From contig CAKSTW010000001.1 in NCBI GenBank assembly GCA_934501435.1, forward strand, positions 1 through 64,000: a DNA stretch of 64,000 nucleotides. The letters are read 5' to 3'. A model generated the notes under the pieces. The model ran no database searches and was not told where the DNA came from. It worked only from the letters and a program-made list of their open reading frames with translations. Shown in pieces: positions 1 through 9,000 of the stretch (position 1 is the stretch's first letter; every line of letters starts with the position of its first letter). The stretch comes from an uncultured Eubacteriales bacterium (GTDB lineage: Bacteria; Bacillota; Clostridia; Oscillospirales; UBA644). Position numbers and translations under genes: made by a program.

Positions 1-2376
1 CGAATAGCCCGTGCCGTATTCCAGCTTTTCGGGTGTAATGAGATAGCCGTCGCTGTTGGTATAAAAGGTGTCGATGGCGGTGACTTCGGGATAGGTGAAA
101 GTCTGCGTGATGAGCGATCCGTCCGGGCGGTAGAGCCGGAAGCCTGCGCCTGCCAGCGGAATGACCTTGCCCGTTTCGGCGTCCACCTTGACGATCTTGA
201 TATAACTCTCAAAGTTGCGGTTGTTGGCAAGGTAGCGATAGGTCTGTCCGTCCTTGGTGATATACACATCAAAATCGGCAAGCAGCTCACGGCCGTCCCA
301 GCCCTTGGTCTGATGCACCGTGTAGATGCCGTAGGGCAGGTCTTTTGTGACTGCATATCCGTTTTCATCGCAGGTCAGATAGTCACGCTCGGATGCCTTG
401 GCACTGTCATACGAGCCTGCGCCTTTCAGAAAGACCGCAAACTCCGCTCCGGCCTCCGGCGTTTCAAGCCGGGTTTCGCCGTTGTCCATGTGCTTGATGA
501 TGGCGATTTTGCCCTTGATGATCTGCTCGGTCACATCGTTTGCCGTGGTGTTGTATTCCACGGTGTAGTTTTTTGCCTCTGCGCCAATGGGATAAACGGT
601 GCTGTTCAGCAGGTAGCCCTCGGAGGGCGTGATCTCACGAATGGTCCAGTCGTCGCCGCAGACATAGTATTTCGTGGTGAACTGTCCGTTTGCGTCAGTG
701 GTGTAGGTGTCCACAAGCTGGTCGCCTTTGTAGATGCCGTAAACGGCACCGGCAAGAGTGGCATCACCCTGCGGCAGACCCGTTTCGGCGTCGCTCTTGG
801 TGACGGTGACATTCCACTTTTTCAGAATGTTTGTAACGCTCTTGTTCGTGACGGCGTTCCATTCCACCGCCGCCGTCTGCTTTTCGGGGACGACATAACG
901 GATCGCCGTATCAACTTCCTCCAGCGTGTAGCCCGTGCCGATCAGCACATCGGAAAACACGGCTTTACCTGTGCTGTCGGTCACAGCGTATTCGTCCACT
1001 GCAAGTCCCGAAAGCGAAGTGCCGTAAAGGTGGAACTTTACGCCCTCGTTCAGCCCGTCCTCGGAGGTCTTGGTCACGATGAGTGTGCCGCGCTTCAAGG
1101 TGTTATTGAAATTGACCGTTGCCACCTGACCGCTGACGACAGTGACACGGCGCACCTCCTGCGGTTCGTATTTGTCGTAGCTCTGCTCGGTGACGGTGTA
1201 AACGCCGGGAGCAAGGTTATCGATCTGAATAATACCGCCTGCGCCCGTTGTAACGGTTTTGTTCACGCCATTGCCTGTGATCGTAAAAGAAATGCCCTCG
1301 ACCTTGCCGTCCTCACTGGTCTTGACGATCTTGGTGCTGCCGTAGGACACTTTCAGGTTAAGATAGGCTTTGACGGGATCGCTGATCGTAGCACTGTAAG
1401 TGACCACATCCTGCATCGTACCGTCAGGGCCGTAATGCCCGTCGCTCCATACCACGACACCCTTGCGGGTATTGTTTTTTGTGGCAGAGATCGTCACCGA
1501 TTTTGTCGGAGCTGTTTCGGCAGTGATGGTCAGCGTATTGCCGCTGGTCGTAAAGGTGAGTCCCGTCTGCTCGGAGGAAAAGGTGTAGTCACTCAGTACA
1601 CCGTTGGTGTCGGTCAGCGTAGCCGCATAACAGCTGCCATCCCAACTCAGCTCGACCGTCTGTGCCTTGCCGGTGCTCCGTGCCATGAAGCTGGGGACGA
1701 TGGTGTGCTTTTTCACGCTGGCTTCCATGCTGTCATAATAGGCAGAAAAGCGGCTGTACAGCGGGTGGCTTGTCCGATAGACGGATTTCACAGCATCTGC
1801 GCTGCCGGGGTCAACATGATTAAAATTGGCATCCCGTTCTCCGACGACCGTTTCCCATACAAGTACCTGCGTCGCCATCATGTGAGCCAGCTTATCGGCA
1901 TCCGCATCATTCTGAGAACGCCAGCCAAGGGACAAGTTCCCCTGATAGCCGTACTGCATGATCCGCCCCAGCAGGGTCTTGATGGTATCGGCGTCGATGG
2001 TGCTGTTGCACTCGGAGGGATAGTCCTTCCAGTAATCTTCACCGTAGCGGGCGTAGGTTCTTTCCAGCAGACGGGGCACGCCCGGCTCGATGCAGTAACA
2101 GGCCGGGCCGTTAAAGTCCCCAATGGTGTGCAGCGTCGTCATCCAAGTCTTTTCACCGGATGTCCAGCCGTTCATATAGTGGAGTTCGTCGTGTCCCCAT
2201 GTGCCGCTGGTGTCCAAATTGGCATCTCCATCTCTTGGAAACGCCACAGAGTAGGACTTGGCGGTTTCCCCGGAGGACGATGCGGCAAAGGCAGTCACGC
2301 CGCTGCTCAGAATGGCTGTGAAGCAGATCAGCAGGGCCAACAGCCCCGAAATGCTCCTTCGATAGAATTTTTTCAT
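1..2376 (-). CDS. Thioester-domain and Cna-B-repeat surface adhesin (SpaA-like), 3' end outside window
   Basis: A cell-surface protein of which 792 codons are visible; the frame is open to position 1, so the C-terminus (probably a sorting signal) is missing. The start is the ATG at 2374-2376, 5 bases after an AAGGAGG site. Residues 1-32 are a signal peptide ending near TAFAA. Residues about 55-230 match a thioester domain: YCIEPG (Cys95) and TQVLVW (Gln170) are the Cys and Gln that would form the internal thioester. A mixed beta region follows, then at least five Cna-B/SpaA prealbumin-like repeats with the usual phrases GxxFxxY and GxYTVxE. In such proteins the thioester bonds covalently to host or cell targets and isopeptides stiffen the stalk. 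It is the last visible gene of the element after parA, parB and a lipoprotein gene, so a role in adhesion or mating-pair contact is likely but inferred. The + strand frame across this gene is a shadow. Confidence 0.85.
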   Translation of the reverse strand, partial: MKKFYRRSISGLLALLICFTAILSSGVTAFAASSSGETAKSYSVAFPRDGDANLDTSGTWGHDELHYMNGWTSGEKTWMTTLHTIGDFNGPACYCIEPGVPRLLERTYARYGEDYWKDYPSECNSTIDADTIKTLLGRIMQYGYQGNLSLGWRSQNDADADKLAHMMATQVLVWETVVGERDANFNHVDPGSADAVKSVYRTSHPLYSRFSAYYDSMEASVKKHTIVPSFMARSTGKAQTVELSWDGSCYAATLTDTNGVLSDYTFSSEQTGLTFTTSGNTLTITAETAPTKSVTISATKNNTRKGVVVWSDGHYGPDGTMQDVVTYSATISDPVKAYLNLKVSYGSTKIVKTSEDGKVEGISFTITGNGVNKTVTTGAGGIIQIDNLAPGVYTVTEQSYDKYEPQEVRRVTVVSGQVATVNFNNTLKRGTLIVTKTSEDGLNEGVKFHLYGTSLSGLAVDEYAVTDSTGKAVFSDVLIGTGYTLEEVDTAIRYVVPEKQTAAVEWNAVTNKSVTNILKKWNVTVTKSDAETGLPQGDATLAGAVYGIYKGDQLVDTYTTDANGQFTTKYYVCGDDWTIREITPSEGYLLNSTVYPIGAEAKNYTVEYNTTANDVTEQIIKGKIAIIKHMDNGETRLETPEAGAEFAVFLKGAGSYDSAKASERDYLTCDENGYAVTKDLPYGIYTVHQTKGWDGRELLADFDVYITKDGQTYRYLANNRNFESYIKIVKVDAETGKVIPLAGAGFRLYRPDGSLITQTFTYPEVTAIDTFYTNSDGYLITPEKLEYGTGYS

Positions 2377-2397
2377 TTGTTTACCTCCTTGTTGACA

Positions 2398-2427
2398 TGA
2401 AAAAAGCACCGCATTTCTGCGATGCTC
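2398..2427 (-). terminator. Rho-independent terminator ahead of the adhesin gene
   Basis: On the minus strand a 9-bp stem (one G-T pair) with a GAAA loop is followed by six T. It lies between the lipoprotein stop at 2444 and the adhesin start at 2376. It therefore ends the lipoprotein transcript and may limit read-through into the adhesin. Confidence 0.7.
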
Positions 2428-2443
2428 CATTCAGCGTGTAAAA

Positions 2444-3079
2444 TTATGCGTACCCGATATAGATCAGGTAACTGTTTGCTCCGACCGCTTCGTACCACAC
2501 CCAGACATCCGTAATGGTTTCGTCTGCCGCATAGCGGTTCAGGCGGGAACAAATATCCCGTTCCAGATAGATGCAGTCCGCATCGGCATCAATAGGGTTA
2601 TCCCAGCAATCCACCGCCGAGCTTTCCAGATGCAGACCCACGCTTTCGGCATAGACCTTGGCATAGTCGATCCAAGTCTGAATGTCAAATATCGGCTCTG
2701 TGGGTTCTTCTGCGACGGGCGGTTCAGGCTCCTGCGGCTGTGTTTCCGTAGGTTCTTCCGATGGTTCGGGTTCGGATGCTTTCGGCGGGGTAGTTTCCGT
2801 GGGGCTGCTGACGGTCGGAAGCGTTTCCTCTTTGGCAGGTGTTGAAATCTTCGGCTGCGCTTTCTCCGTTTCGGGTTCTGCCGTGCTCTCTGCGGGAATC
2901 TCTGTACTTTCCGAAACAGGCACCGTCGCTTGCTCCTGCGGCACGGTGCTTTGTGCAGGCTCGGCCATAACCATTTCCTGCGAAGATGGCGCAGACACCT
3001 CGGAGCGATCCAAATTTGCACAGCCCGAAAGAGAAAGTGCCAGCAGAACTAAAACAGCGATGATCCTTGTGTTTTTCAT
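2444..3079 (-). CDS. Lipoprotein with long Pro/Glu/Thr-rich linker
   Basis: A 211-residue predicted lipoprotein of the mobile element. The start is the ATG at 3077-3079, preceded by AAAGGAGG at about 9 bases; the frame is open further upstream but without a ribosome site. Residues 1-21 are a lipoprotein signal with lipobox LSLSGC, giving Cys at about 20. Residues 25-135 are low-complexity, rich in Pro, Glu, Ser and Thr, like a wall-spanning spacer. The last 75 residues form a compact acidic domain with two Cys (VDCWDNP and RDICSR) that I do not recognise. It sits between parB and the adhesin gene on the same strand and ends in a terminator. It is probably an exported accessory protein of the element; its function is unknown. 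Overlapping frames on both strands are shadows of the low-complexity region. Confidence 0.75.
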   Translation of the reverse strand: MKNTRIIAVLVLLALSLSGCANLDRSEVSAPSSQEMVMAEPAQSTVPQEQATVPVSESTEIPAESTAEPETEKAQPKISTPAKEETLPTVSSPTETTPPKASEPEPSEEPTETQPQEPEPPVAEEPTEPIFDIQTWIDYAKVYAESVGLHLESSAVDCWDNPIDADADCIYLERDICSRLNRYAADETITDVWVWYEAVGANSYLIYIGYA

Positions 3080-3274
3080 ACTCGCAAACCTCCTTTGCCT
3101 TTTCATTGTACGGATCGCCGCTGAAAACTGCAAAGCTGTGAGAATTGCCGCCGCTGTACTATCTCTTTTTTCGGGAAGTACAGGTAGTTTCGAGGGGGTG
3201 AGGTGTGGAGAGGGGGAACACGCTGTCACAGCCGTACACACACCAAAATGGGTATGGCTGCCCCTTGGTAGTAA

Positions 3275-4213
3275 CTATCGTTCCATATCCCGCTGGCGCT
3301 CCCGCCTGCGGTACAATTCCAATGCCTTGATGATGGTATCTTCAATTTTCTGTGCGGGCGTCCCCGGAGCAAAATACTTGCTGATACGCTCTTTCGGCAT
3401 TTTGAACTGCTCTCGCTGGTTCGGTTTTTCCTCCTGCATAATGGAGAGGATGACTTCCTCCGTCAGCTTTCCGTCCCGGCTGAACTCTTTCATTTTGATA
3501 GCCTGTGCCAGCGACGGCGTGCAGTCCTCGCATTCCATCGTGTCATATAGGCTCTGTTGCTGTTCTTTGGAAAGGTAGGAAAGCTCCACGGCGGGACGGA
3601 AAGCGATCTTGCCGCTGTCCACCATGTCCAACACCGATGGGATCAGCTCGGTCAGACGGATAAAGCGCTGAATTTGTGAGCGACTGTCCGGACTGCTTGC
3701 GGCCAATTCCTCATTAGAACGGCTACCCTTTAACTTCGGCTCCAGTGGGGCCGAAGTTAAATCCGACCGCTGACCTTGCCGTTTCATGGCTTCCAGCTTC
3801 ATCTTGTAGGCAAATGCCTTTTCGGATGGTAAGATCGTTTCTCGCTGCAAGTTGCTGTCCACCATGATGATCGTCGCTTCGTCATCGGTGAGATTGCGAA
3901 CGATGCAGGGCATCTCGGTGATCCCCGCCAGCGTTGCCGCACACTTTCGTCTGTGACCGGCGACCATTTCATAACCGCCGTCCGCCTTGGGGCGGACAAG
4001 GGCAGGCACCAGCACGCCGTATTGCTTTACGCTGTCTACCATCTCCGCCATAGCCTCGTCCTGCTTGACCTTGAACGGATGGTTGGGAAAGTCGGAGATG
4101 TCAGCAGGATTCAATGTGACGACCTTTTCAAGCCGCGCTTCCGCACGGCTCTCGTCGGTGGAGAACAGGTCATCGAGCGGCGTCATCCCTAAATCTCTCG
4201 GTTTTGCGCTCAA
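3275..4213 (-). CDS. parB: ParB/Spo0J-family partition protein of the mobile element
   Basis: A 312-residue ParB-type DNA-binding protein that would work with ParA in element maintenance. Residues about 30-120 hold the ParB N-terminal (CTP-binding) domain: NPADISDFPNHPF, then GYEMVAGHRR, which matches the G-E/H-R-R box, and SNLQRETILPSEKAFAY, the conserved NLQRE stretch. The middle (about 150-240) is the HTH region that recognises a parS-like site. The C-terminus is rich in Arg and charged residues. The start is a TTG at 4213, chosen because AAGGAGG lies 9 bases before it, inside the end of parA. The genes overlap by 44 bases, implying translational coupling. GHRR in place of GERR recalls ParB copies on conjugative elements rather than the chromosomal Spo0J. 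Confidence 0.88.
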   Translation of the reverse strand: MSAKPRDLGMTPLDDLFSTDESRAEARLEKVVTLNPADISDFPNHPFKVKQDEAMAEMVDSVKQYGVLVPALVRPKADGGYEMVAGHRRKCAATLAGITEMPCIVRNLTDDEATIIMVDSNLQRETILPSEKAFAYKMKLEAMKRQGQRSDLTSAPLEPKLKGSRSNEELAASSPDSRSQIQRFIRLTELIPSVLDMVDSGKIAFRPAVELSYLSKEQQQSLYDTMECEDCTPSLAQAIKMKEFSRDGKLTEEVILSIMQEEKPNQREQFKMPKERISKYFAPGTPAQKIEDTIIKALELYRRRERQRDMER

Positions 4214-4994
4214 GCTCCAACACCTCCTTCGTCAGCGAGCGGTATGCGGCGGCGACCTTGCCGTTCTTGTCGTGGGCAAAGATGCTCTTGCCCCGGCCGC
4301 TGGTTTCTGCGGCTCGGACGGAAAAGGGGATCTCCGTCCCGAATACCCGGATCTTTTTGCCATAGTGGGCACGCAGAGATGCAATGATCTCCTTGGCCTC
4401 GTTGGTACGGCTGTCCACCATCGTGAACAGTATGCCGTCGATTTTCAGCTTCGGGTTGATCTGCCGCTTGACCTTTGCGATGGACTGCATCAGCAGGTCA
4501 AGTCCCTTTGCCGAGAGATACGACGGCTGGGACGGAATGATCACGCTGTCCGCTGCGGCCAATGAGTTGATCGGCATCATGCCGAGCGACGGCATACAGT
4601 CAATGAGGATATAGTCGTAATGTGGCTTGACCGCATTGATATATGTCCGCAGCACGCTTTCCCGGCTCATGGCGTTGATCAGCCGGATCTCCATGCCGGA
4701 CAGCTCAATGTTCGCCGGGAGCAGGTCAACACCCTCGCTGTGATGCAGAATACCGCTGCCGTCCGGAATGGGGGTATCGTCGATCACATTCTGCATGATG
4801 TCCGCCAGCGTAACGGGCAGCTCATCCGGCTTCGGGTAACCGAGGGAGAGGGTCAGAGAGCCTTGTGCGTCTGCGTCAATGAGCAGTACCCGCTTGTTCT
4901 GCTGGGCAAGCCCGATGCCGAGGTTGGCGGTGGTCGTGGTCTTGCCCACGCCGCCCTTTTGGTTCGTCACCGCAATCACTTTGCAATTCGCCAT
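4170..4994 (-). CDS. parA: ParA/Soj-family partition ATPase of the mobile element
   Basis: A 274-residue ParA-type P-loop ATPase. The deviant Walker A box KGGVGKTTTTANLG is at residues about 14-27, the switch region LLIDADAQGSLTLSLG at about 38-52, and YILIDCMPSLGMM at about 120-133 is the Walker B strand. These are the normal landmarks of ParA/Soj proteins, and the length is standard. The start is the ATG at 4992-4994 with AGGAGG upstream. It opens a parA-parB pair with overlapping ends. A separate terminator follows the HTH gene upstream, so parA probably has its own promoter between 4995 and 5060, although I could not pick out clear boxes. The likely role is stabilising the excised element or positioning it, known for the family and inferred here. 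Confidence 0.92.
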   Translation of the reverse strand: MANCKVIAVTNQKGGVGKTTTTANLGIGLAQQNKRVLLIDADAQGSLTLSLGYPKPDELPVTLADIMQNVIDDTPIPDGSGILHHSEGVDLLPANIELSGMEIRLINAMSRESVLRTYINAVKPHYDYILIDCMPSLGMMPINSLAAADSVIIPSQPSYLSAKGLDLLMQSIAKVKRQINPKLKIDGILFTMVDSRTNEAKEIIASLRAHYGKKIRVFGTEIPFSVRAAETSGRGKSIFAHDKNGKVAAAYRSLTKEVLELERKTERFRDDAAR

Positions 4995-5030
4995 ATGGGT
5001 TTCCTCCTTTGCATAAATTTAGCCGCCTGC

Positions 5031-5056
5031 GGCGAAGCAGACGGCTATGTACGGGT
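5031..5056. other. GC-rich inverted repeat in the parA leader
   Basis: AGCCG-CTGC arms pair around a short loop just upstream of parA. There is no T-run on the minus strand, so it is not an obvious terminator there. It could be a regulatory leader hairpin or an operator. Confidence 0.35.
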
Positions 5057-5059
5057 ATG

Positions 5060-5093
5060 GAAAAAAGCCATCTGCATTTCCGCAAATGGCTTA
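5060..5093 (-). terminator. Terminator after the HTH gene
   Basis: On the minus strand AAGCCAT and ATGGCTT pair, with an inner TGC/GCA extension, followed by six T. It lies directly after the HTH stop codon at 5098 and separates that gene from parA. Confidence 0.65.
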
Positions 5094-5097
5094 AAGA

Positions 5098-5340
5098 TCA
5101 AACCCTCGCTTTGAGTGTCTTACTGTATTCCGCATAATCCTCGCTCAGCACATAATCGATCACGCAGGCTTTGGGTATAAGGTATGTACATCTGATATAA
5201 AAGTGTTTGACCTTATTTGCCCGCATTATTTTTCGGGCAGTGCTGTCACCAATACCGCCCAGCATGGCTTGAAATTCGGGTAGAGTGACAACATCAGGAT
5301 AGGCAGCAAAAAGTTTTTCATAGTGTGCGCGCGTTCTCAT
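5098..5340 (-). CDS. Small excisionase-like helix-turn-helix protein
   Basis: An 80-residue basic protein. The start is ATG at 5338-5340, 6 bases after AGAGGT. Residues about 18-45 (LPEFQAMLGGIGDSTARKIM) look like a winged-helix/HTH DNA-binding segment, and IPKACVIDYVLS near the C-terminus resembles excisionase-type or MerR-like small DNA-binding proteins. It is the first gene inside the element, about 300 bp from the attachment site, a place where recombination directionality factors often lie. Similar small proteins occur next to parA in clostridial conjugative elements, from memory. Excisionase function is inferred; it could instead be a transcription regulator of the element. No integrase is visible in the window. 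Confidence 0.6.
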   Translation of the reverse strand: MRTRAHYEKLFAAYPDVVTLPEFQAMLGGIGDSTARKIMRANKVKHFYIRCTYLIPKACVIDYVLSEDYAEYSKTLKARV

Positions 5341-5367
5341 AGCGATACCTCTTTTTCGGAAAGTGTG

Positions 5368-5396
5368 TTGTCAATGGCAGAGAAATACGCTATAAT
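5368..5396 (+). promoter_or_regulatory. Outward-facing sigma-A-type promoter at the element end
   Basis: TTGTCA and TATAAT are separated by exactly 17 bases and point rightwards, out of the element through the tRNA fragment. No good open reading frame follows before the junction. Confidence 0.5.
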
Positions 5397-5636
5397 GTGT
5401 TTGTGATTGATAAATCTACTGCGTGTGCTGTTGCGCTCCGTTTGTGGGTAACATCCCTCCGATGTCCCTCCAAAATCCAAAATTTCCGTCCAAATTGAAA
5501 AGAGCGGAAATGGCAGACGAAGCGGAGCTTTTTACACATCAGCTTCAAAAATAGTAGTATTGGCAAGGCTTTTTGGTGTCCGTCAACGACCTCCACAGGG
5601 GGCTGAGTTCGTCTGTATTCCGTGTGGAGCAAATAA
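5397..5636. other. Non-coding element end between promoter and attachment core
   Basis: About 240 bases with no convincing gene. CCTCC-rich direct repeats near 5455-5470 could be arm-type integrase sites, but this is a guess. Short open frames here have no ribosome sites. Together with the core at 5637-5691 it forms the non-coding end of the element. Confidence 0.4.
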
Positions 5637-5691
5637 CTCAAAATCCGGTGGTAGCGATACCGTGCGGGTTCGACCCCCGCCACCGGCACCA
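5637..5691 (+). other. Attachment-site scar: 3' part of tRNA-Leu(CAA), 5' half absent
   Basis: The stretch starts in a CTCAAAA anticodon loop (anticodon CAA). It continues with the 3' anticodon strand, a class II variable arm (GGTA/TACC stem), a T-arm with five base pairs around TTCGACC, the acceptor 3' strand CACCGGC, the discriminator A and CCA. The sequence upstream does not supply the matching 5' acceptor GCCGGTG, a D-arm or the 5' anticodon strand, so this is a fragment and not a working tRNA. Integration into the 3' half of a tRNA-Leu gene by a tyrosine recombinase would leave exactly this at the distal end. The intact tRNA-Leu should lie at the other element end, left of the window. 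Confidence 0.8.
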
Positions 5692-5693
5692 TG

Positions 5694-5721
5694 AAAAGCA
5701 CTTGCAGCCGCAGGTGCTTTT
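5694..5721 (+). terminator. Terminator downstream of the tRNA-Leu fragment
   Basis: AAAAGCACTTGC pairs with GCAGGTGCTTTT around AGCC. It closely resembles the terminator after the tRNA-Pro at 15948, so it is probably the native chromosomal tRNA terminator and the chromosome side begins here. Confidence 0.75.
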
Positions 5722-5994
5722 TCATTTATATTCGCCCTGATTTGCCTGAAAATTATTAAATTGTTAAAAAAGCAAAAGTAATGCTTGTTGCCTATATGAA
5801 TTATCGCCTGATTTCTTCGATTTTGAAATTGGGCGATTTTGTTGTTTTCGCCGTTGCGAAAATGCGGAATTTTTTGCGGAGCGAAATATTAGGATATTGC
5901 TTTTATAAGGCGAAAAAACGTTCCGTTTTAGCGCATATAAGAAAAGAAAAACCGTATTTTTTCTTATAATTATCAAAAAAATACAAAAAACTCC
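5722..5994. other. AT-rich intergenic stretch
   Basis: About 270 AT-rich bases between the tRNA terminator and the next promoter. I see no gene with a ribosome site; the short open frames on both strands look like chance. Confidence 0.5.
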
Positions 5995-6023
5995 TTGACT
6001 TTGAGACCCCGCGGTTGTATACT
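5995..6023 (+). promoter_or_regulatory. Sigma-A-type promoter for the helicase-like gene
   Basis: TTGACT, 17 bases, TATACT. The -10 box lies 30 bases upstream of the ATG at 6054, giving a short leader. Confidence 0.75.
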
Positions 6024-6053
6024 GTTAATATATCGTTTGAAAGGGGGATACGT

Positions 6054-9000
6054 ATGGGAGACAGAATAACGCTTAAAGCGACCGCGTCGTCGGCTGTCGG
6101 ACTTGCCTATATTATGGGAAAAGTCCCCGTGATTTCGGAAATAATTCTCGAAAACAACACCGACCGCGACTTTACGGAACTGCGCCTGCAGGTGACTTCC
6201 GACGGTATTTTGTCCCTCTTGGCCGAATACGATATTCCCGTTCTTAAAAAGGGCGAAGCATTGAGGTTTTCGTCTCTTCCTCTGCCCGAGGCGGAAGCCG
6301 TTTCAAAAATCGAAACGGAGACCGAGGCGGAGATCCTTATTCATGTTTCGGTAAAAGACGAAGTTCTTGAAGCTGTTTCCCGTAAAATAACCGTCTGCCC
6401 GCCGAGAAAATGGCTCGGCTGCGCGTATCCGAGGGATATAATCGAGAGTTTTGCCGATTCGTCAGCCGACGCAGTCAGAAGTTTTTTTGCAAATAAACTT
6501 TCCGATGTCGGCGAGGCTTCGTTCAGAGACCGCCGTAACTTCGAAGATACCGAAAAAGCAGTCCGTACCGTTTATAACGCCGTCCTTTCCGAAAATATTT
6601 CCCCTGCTTCTTCGGTGGGAAATTTCGGGGCGCAGTATATCCGCGGTTCTTCCGATATTTTTGAGACGGGAACTGCAACGCCTCTTGAATTTGCGCTTTT
6701 TTTGCAGAGTATTTTCGAAAGATGTTCTCTTTACGGCTCTCTTATAATCGCAGAAAAAGATGTGTTCCTTAAATTTTTCGACGGAAAAGACAAACTGTAC
6801 CTTTCGGTCGGAGCGGCGCTCTCTTCTCTGCCATACGACGAGGCTGTATTTATTTCCGAAAGAAGGCTTCCGCGCGATTATATATCGTGCGATCTTCTTG
6901 CATGCCGCAAAAAGGGAATTTTACCTCTTGAAAATTACGATATCTACTCCGACATAGACACCCCCGTTTTCGGAAAACTGCCGCCGAGCGCGGGTTCATC
7001 GGAAGAGGAATATACCCTCGAACCGTCGCTCGCGTTAAGGAAAAGCGCGGGGCACATAAAAAACGGCGAAAGTTTTATCCTTGACCTTAACGCTTTTGCC
7101 GATAAAAAGAGTATCTACGAATTTTTATTGAGACGATTTGCCGAATACGGAAAAACGGGAACCTTTGTTTTCGCGACTTCCGATGAAAAAGAGCGTTTTG
7201 ACGAAATAAAAAATGCCGTATTCCCGAAATTTTCGGTATCCGAGGGGGAGAGCGTCCTTCTCAAAAAAGCGTCGCTGCTCGTTTCGGGTGCCAGAAAAAC
7301 GGAAAATCAGTTTTTTTACGATAAACTTCTTCTGAAAAAGGAAGAAGAAAAACTTGCTGCCTTTTCTGCTCTTTTTACCGAAAAGAAACTATGCGGAATG
7401 TCTTTTTCCGACGCGGCGGCGACCGTTGAAAAATTCAAGAAAAGCCCGTCTCCGTTTTCTTTTTCCGAAGAATTTGTCGGCAAGGAAACGCCGGAAGACC
7501 TTAAAAAAGATATTGCGCTCTGCGAAAAATATGCGGAACTCTCAAACAGCGTTTCCTCTTCCGACATTTCGGTTTTCGACAGTTTTTCTTTCGGAACAGA
7601 GGAAATTTCCGATTACGTGCCGTTAAAAAAGCTTTTCGAAAAACGCGGCGAAGCTCTGGTCAGGCTTAGGCAGGCTCTTGAGATCTATTCGGAAGCCGCA
7701 GGTATTTCCGCGGAAACTTACGATGATATTTCTGCTCTTTCGGAAATGTCGGAAATTTTGTATTCCGACGCGCGGGTTCCCGAATCTCTTCTCGAATATA
7801 AACATCTCGACGAAATTTCCGAAATAGTCAAAGAAGTCGCTGCGGCGGGAAGAACGCGCGACGCTTCGGAAAAATTTATTTTTGAAAACTTCAATCGCGA
7901 GATTTTTTCTTTCAATGCGGAAAATGCGATAAACCAGTGGAAAGAAGCGGCGGGAAAACGTTCCGTAACGAGAAATTTTGAGTTCGGAAAGATACGTAAA
8001 AGTATTGCGGCTTTCGCTTTCGACCCGTCTGAAATTAAGACAGACGATGTTTTGCCGATACTTGAAAAACTGCGGGAATATAAGGAAAACCGGGACAAAG
8101 TGCTTGCGCTCGGCTCCTCCGTTGCCCCCGTTTTCGGGACAGTATGGAACCGCGGTTACTGCGAATGGGATACCTTTGAAAATTGCTATCGGAACGCTCT
8201 GAAACTGCGGTCTGTCGTCGGGCGTCTGTCCACAGGGACCGTCTCCCGTCGGTTTATTACCGAAAAGATAACCGATACAGAGGGGTTCTGCAGGAAATTT
8301 GCGCCGCTCTTCAAGACTGCCCATACAAGTTTCGAAGAAGTCAAAGAAACCGAAAAAGAGATATCCGGTATCTGCAAATGCGATTTCGGCGCGCTTTGGG
8401 ATAGGGGCGCGGCTTTCGTATTCGATACGGCTGCCGAATTCTCCGAAAAAATAAACGATCTCGAAAACCTGGTTTCGTTTTCTTACATAAAAAAACAGAC
8501 GGAAGAAAGAGGACTTTCGGAAGTCTGCGAAAAAATCGCAGATATCGAAATTTCCGATATAAAGCCGTGCTTTCTCAAAGCCGCTGCCGCTGCCGTCCTT
8601 TCGGCTTTTATACATGAAAACGGCAAACTTCTGCGTTACGGGAACACCTTTTTCAAAAAGCGTTCCGACAGTATCCAGACCGTAAGAAAAGCGCTTTTTG
8701 CAAAGGAAAACACTGCTGTGTCGTCGGCTGTTCTGTCCGCTCTTGCAGGAGTTTCGGAAAAAGAAAAAGCCGAACTTAAAGAGGATGCGGGACGGTACGA
8801 TATCAAACCGGTCAGCCGTTTTGAAAAAATATATCCCGAAATCTCTTCGGTTCTGTTTTTTGCGGAGTCGGCGCTCCAGGAAAAGATCCAGCCGAGCGAT
8901 AAAAAAGATTTTATTGTCGTAACCGACAACGGAAATATTGACGCCGACCTTATAAACGAGGCGGCTGAAAAATATTCCGCAATAATCCTGATCGCGGACA

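Noticed and set aside
313..2400. Long + strand open frame of 695 codons opposite the adhesin gene
   Set aside because: The minus-strand frame has a signal peptide, a ribosome site, thioester motifs and Cna-B repeats. The + strand product has no recognisable domain and follows from the GC-rich codon use of the real gene.
3275..4994. Chromosomal soj/spo0J near the replication origin
   Set aside because: The neighbours are an excisionase-like gene, a tRNA scar and an adhesin, not gidB, dnaA or rpmH, and the base composition matches the element.
5600..5691. Intact tRNA-Leu(CAA)
   Set aside because: The 5' acceptor strand, D-arm and 5' anticodon strand are missing upstream; only the 3' half is present.
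5390..5725. Minus-strand open frame across the tRNA-Leu fragment
   Set aside because: It is a known kind of artefact: translation through a tRNA, with no ribosome site.
7623..8615. 330-codon antisense open frame inside the helicase-like gene
   Set aside because: Low-quality Phe/Arg-rich translation, no ribosome site, and opposite a better supported gene.
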